From positions 1 to 13,583 of the forward strand of contig CANMOP010000033.1 of assembly GCA_947499615.1 (NCBI GenBank): a stretch of DNA of 13,583 bases. Reading direction: 5' to 3'. Under the pieces are notes generated by a model. The model saw only the letters and a list, made by a program, of their open reading frames with translations. It made no database searches and was not told the DNA's origin. The position numbers were made by a program, and so were the translations under genes. Of this stretch, positions 12,659 through 13,583 are shown one piece after another (within the stretch, counting starts at the first letter, position 1; each line of letters opens with the position of its first letter). The DNA is from RH-chloro-G1 sp003670575 (GTDB taxonomy: Bacteria; Chloroflexota; Dehalococcoidia; UBA2979).

Positions 12659-13583
12659 ATGGGCGTGATTCGACCCCGCACAGTAGCCGTCGCCTCTGCG
12701 CTGCCCCCCTCTATTCGTGACCTTCCTCTCGCCGACGACTTGCTCGTCGGCGGCACCCTCCTGATGGACGACGGCGGGAGCGGCGCTACCGGCATGTCTC
12801 CCCTTTCGTCGTTGATCGAGTACATCGAGCCGCTGGCGGTGCTGGTCGCGGCGAACGAAGCGATGGCACTCGCGGGTGACGCCTCGCGGCCTAGAGACTC
12901 CCGGCATGGGCGTAGCGGGGCCGCGACAGTCGTGACCATCGTTGCCGTAGGGGCCGTCTTGGCGACCGCCGCCTACCTGCGGTGGAAGCGGCGCGAGCAG
13001 GTGGTGTCAGAGCCTCGCTGGCTCGTCGCGCCCTTCGCGCCCTTCGCGCACACGCCGCCAACTTCGGAGCCGCGTCCCGAAGCGGAGCCGGTGGCCGCCC
13101 CGTCGTCGATGAGCGTCGAGCCGCCTGCGCCCGCGGTGATCGAGCCGGCGCCGAGCGTCGATCGCGCCGCGTCACCACAGATGGCGGTGGTTGCAGATGT
13201 GTTCACGCCGCCGCTGGAGGGTGCCCCGCCCGCAATCGAGCCGGTCGCGCCAGCACCGCCCGCAGTGGAACCAGCCGCATCCGAGCGCCAGCTCGCTGCC
13301 TCGGAGCCGCTTCCGGCGGCGCCCGCAGCCGAGTCGATGCCGATCGCTGCTGCCTCGACTCCGCCCACTGAGGTTCCGCCAGCTGCGCATGTCGCCACGG
13401 ACGCCACGATCAGCAGGATCAGTCCGCTCGCACAGGCACGAAACACGACTGTCGGGGTCGCTGCGTCGACCGGTGAGCCGGCTCCCGTGGCTCCCTTGGA
13501 TACAGAGCCGACCCGCCGATCATCGCTCGGTGCACCATCCTCTCCGCCGTCGAGCGCCGCGCCGCGCTTCGCGGTGCCGGGCG
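12659..13583 (+). CDS. Partial membrane protein with long Pro/Ala/Glu-rich tail, cut by the window edge
   Basis: Open for at least 308 codons from the ATG at 12659 to the end of the window, with no stop, and with strongly G/C-biased third codon positions. I do not recognise it. Residues 1-80 are mixed, including SLIEYIEPLAVLVAANEAMALAG. One TM segment follows (about 88-106, ATVVTIVAVGAVLATAAYL), with RWKRR after it. From about 118 on the sequence is low-complexity and rich in proline, alanine and glutamate, with repeated EP and AP pairs. By the positive-inside rule the tail would be cytoplasmic, or the protein might be an envelope linker. The start is unsure: ATG 12581 or 12545 would add a hydrophobic N-terminus (LLGWLLSRLAVFMGVI). 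No Shine-Dalgarno is visible at any of them. Opposite-strand frames here look like shadows. Confidence 0.55.
   Translation, partial: MGVIRPRTVAVASALPPSIRDLPLADDLLVGGTLLMDDGGSGATGMSPLSSLIEYIEPLAVLVAANEAMALAGDASRPRDSRHGRSGAATVVTIVAVGAVLATAAYLRWKRREQVVSEPRWLVAPFAPFAHTPPTSEPRPEAEPVAAPSSMSVEPPAPAVIEPAPSVDRAASPQMAVVADVFTPPLEGAPPAIEPVAPAPPAVEPAASERQLAASEPLPAAPAAESMPIAAASTPPTEVPPAAHVATDATISRISPLAQARNTTVGVAASTGEPAPVAPLDTEPTRRSSLGAPSSPPSSAAPRFAVPG

Noticed and set aside
12973..13446. 157-residue minus-strand open frame with an apparent signal peptide
   Set aside because: It is the antisense of the Pro/Ala/Glu-rich plus-strand gene; the Gly/Ser/Ala repetition is what the complement of such a sequence yields.

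Overview
High-GC bacterial chromosome segment, most likely from a Chloroflexota-type bacterium. That placement is an inference from overall gene style and composition; no 16S or ribosomal gene is present to confirm it. Most of the window is ordinary housekeeping DNA. The two ends are less ordinary: a decayed integration site at the left and an unrecognised membrane protein at the right.

Left end (1-1000). A minus-strand tRNA array reads Trp(CCA), Leu(GAG), Gly(GCC) and then a tRNA-Cys(GCA) that stops after the anticodon arm. Where the tRNA-Cys sequence ends, unrelated DNA begins. That DNA carries paired 10-bp direct repeats, a 12-bp palindrome and a frameshifted, stop-containing remnant of a serine recombinase N-terminus. 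I read this as the scar or edge of an integrated element.

Centre (1090-9090, all minus strand). In transcription order this holds lspA, a RluA/RluD-family pseudouridine synthase and gltX, tightly joined by two 4-bp ATGA overlaps. Then come tRNA-Gln(CUG) with its own promoter, a 90-residue small protein, a two-TM protein with a PH-like tail, an unusual RecQ helicase, an A-type Fe-S carrier (HesB/IscA) and a PAC2-family protein. RecQ has an N-terminal zinc ribbon, no visible RQC winged helix, and two HRDC domains. The genes are signal peptide processing, rRNA modification, tRNA charging, DNA repair and Fe-S maturation; apart from the lsp-rlu-glt operon they look like separate units.

Right part (9090-13583). 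A divergent plus-strand pair encodes a small cytoplasmic sulfite-oxidase-fold molybdoenzyme and, overlapping it by 35 bp, a 295-residue protein. I read the second protein as two tandem copies of the same fold without the molybdenum-ligating cysteine. This pair is the best candidate here for an undescribed system. It ends at a strong two-way terminator shared with a convergent ACT-domain malic enzyme gene. After a 427-bp gap with no convincing gene, a plus-strand ORF with one TM segment and a long Pro/Ala/Glu-rich tail runs off the right edge.

Translation signals are of two kinds. Several genes have clear Shine-Dalgarno sequences (PAC2, hesB, the 90-aa protein, the malic enzyme gene). recQ and lspA have none, but each has a -10-like hexamer placed so that transcription would begin at the start codon, suggesting leaderless mRNAs.
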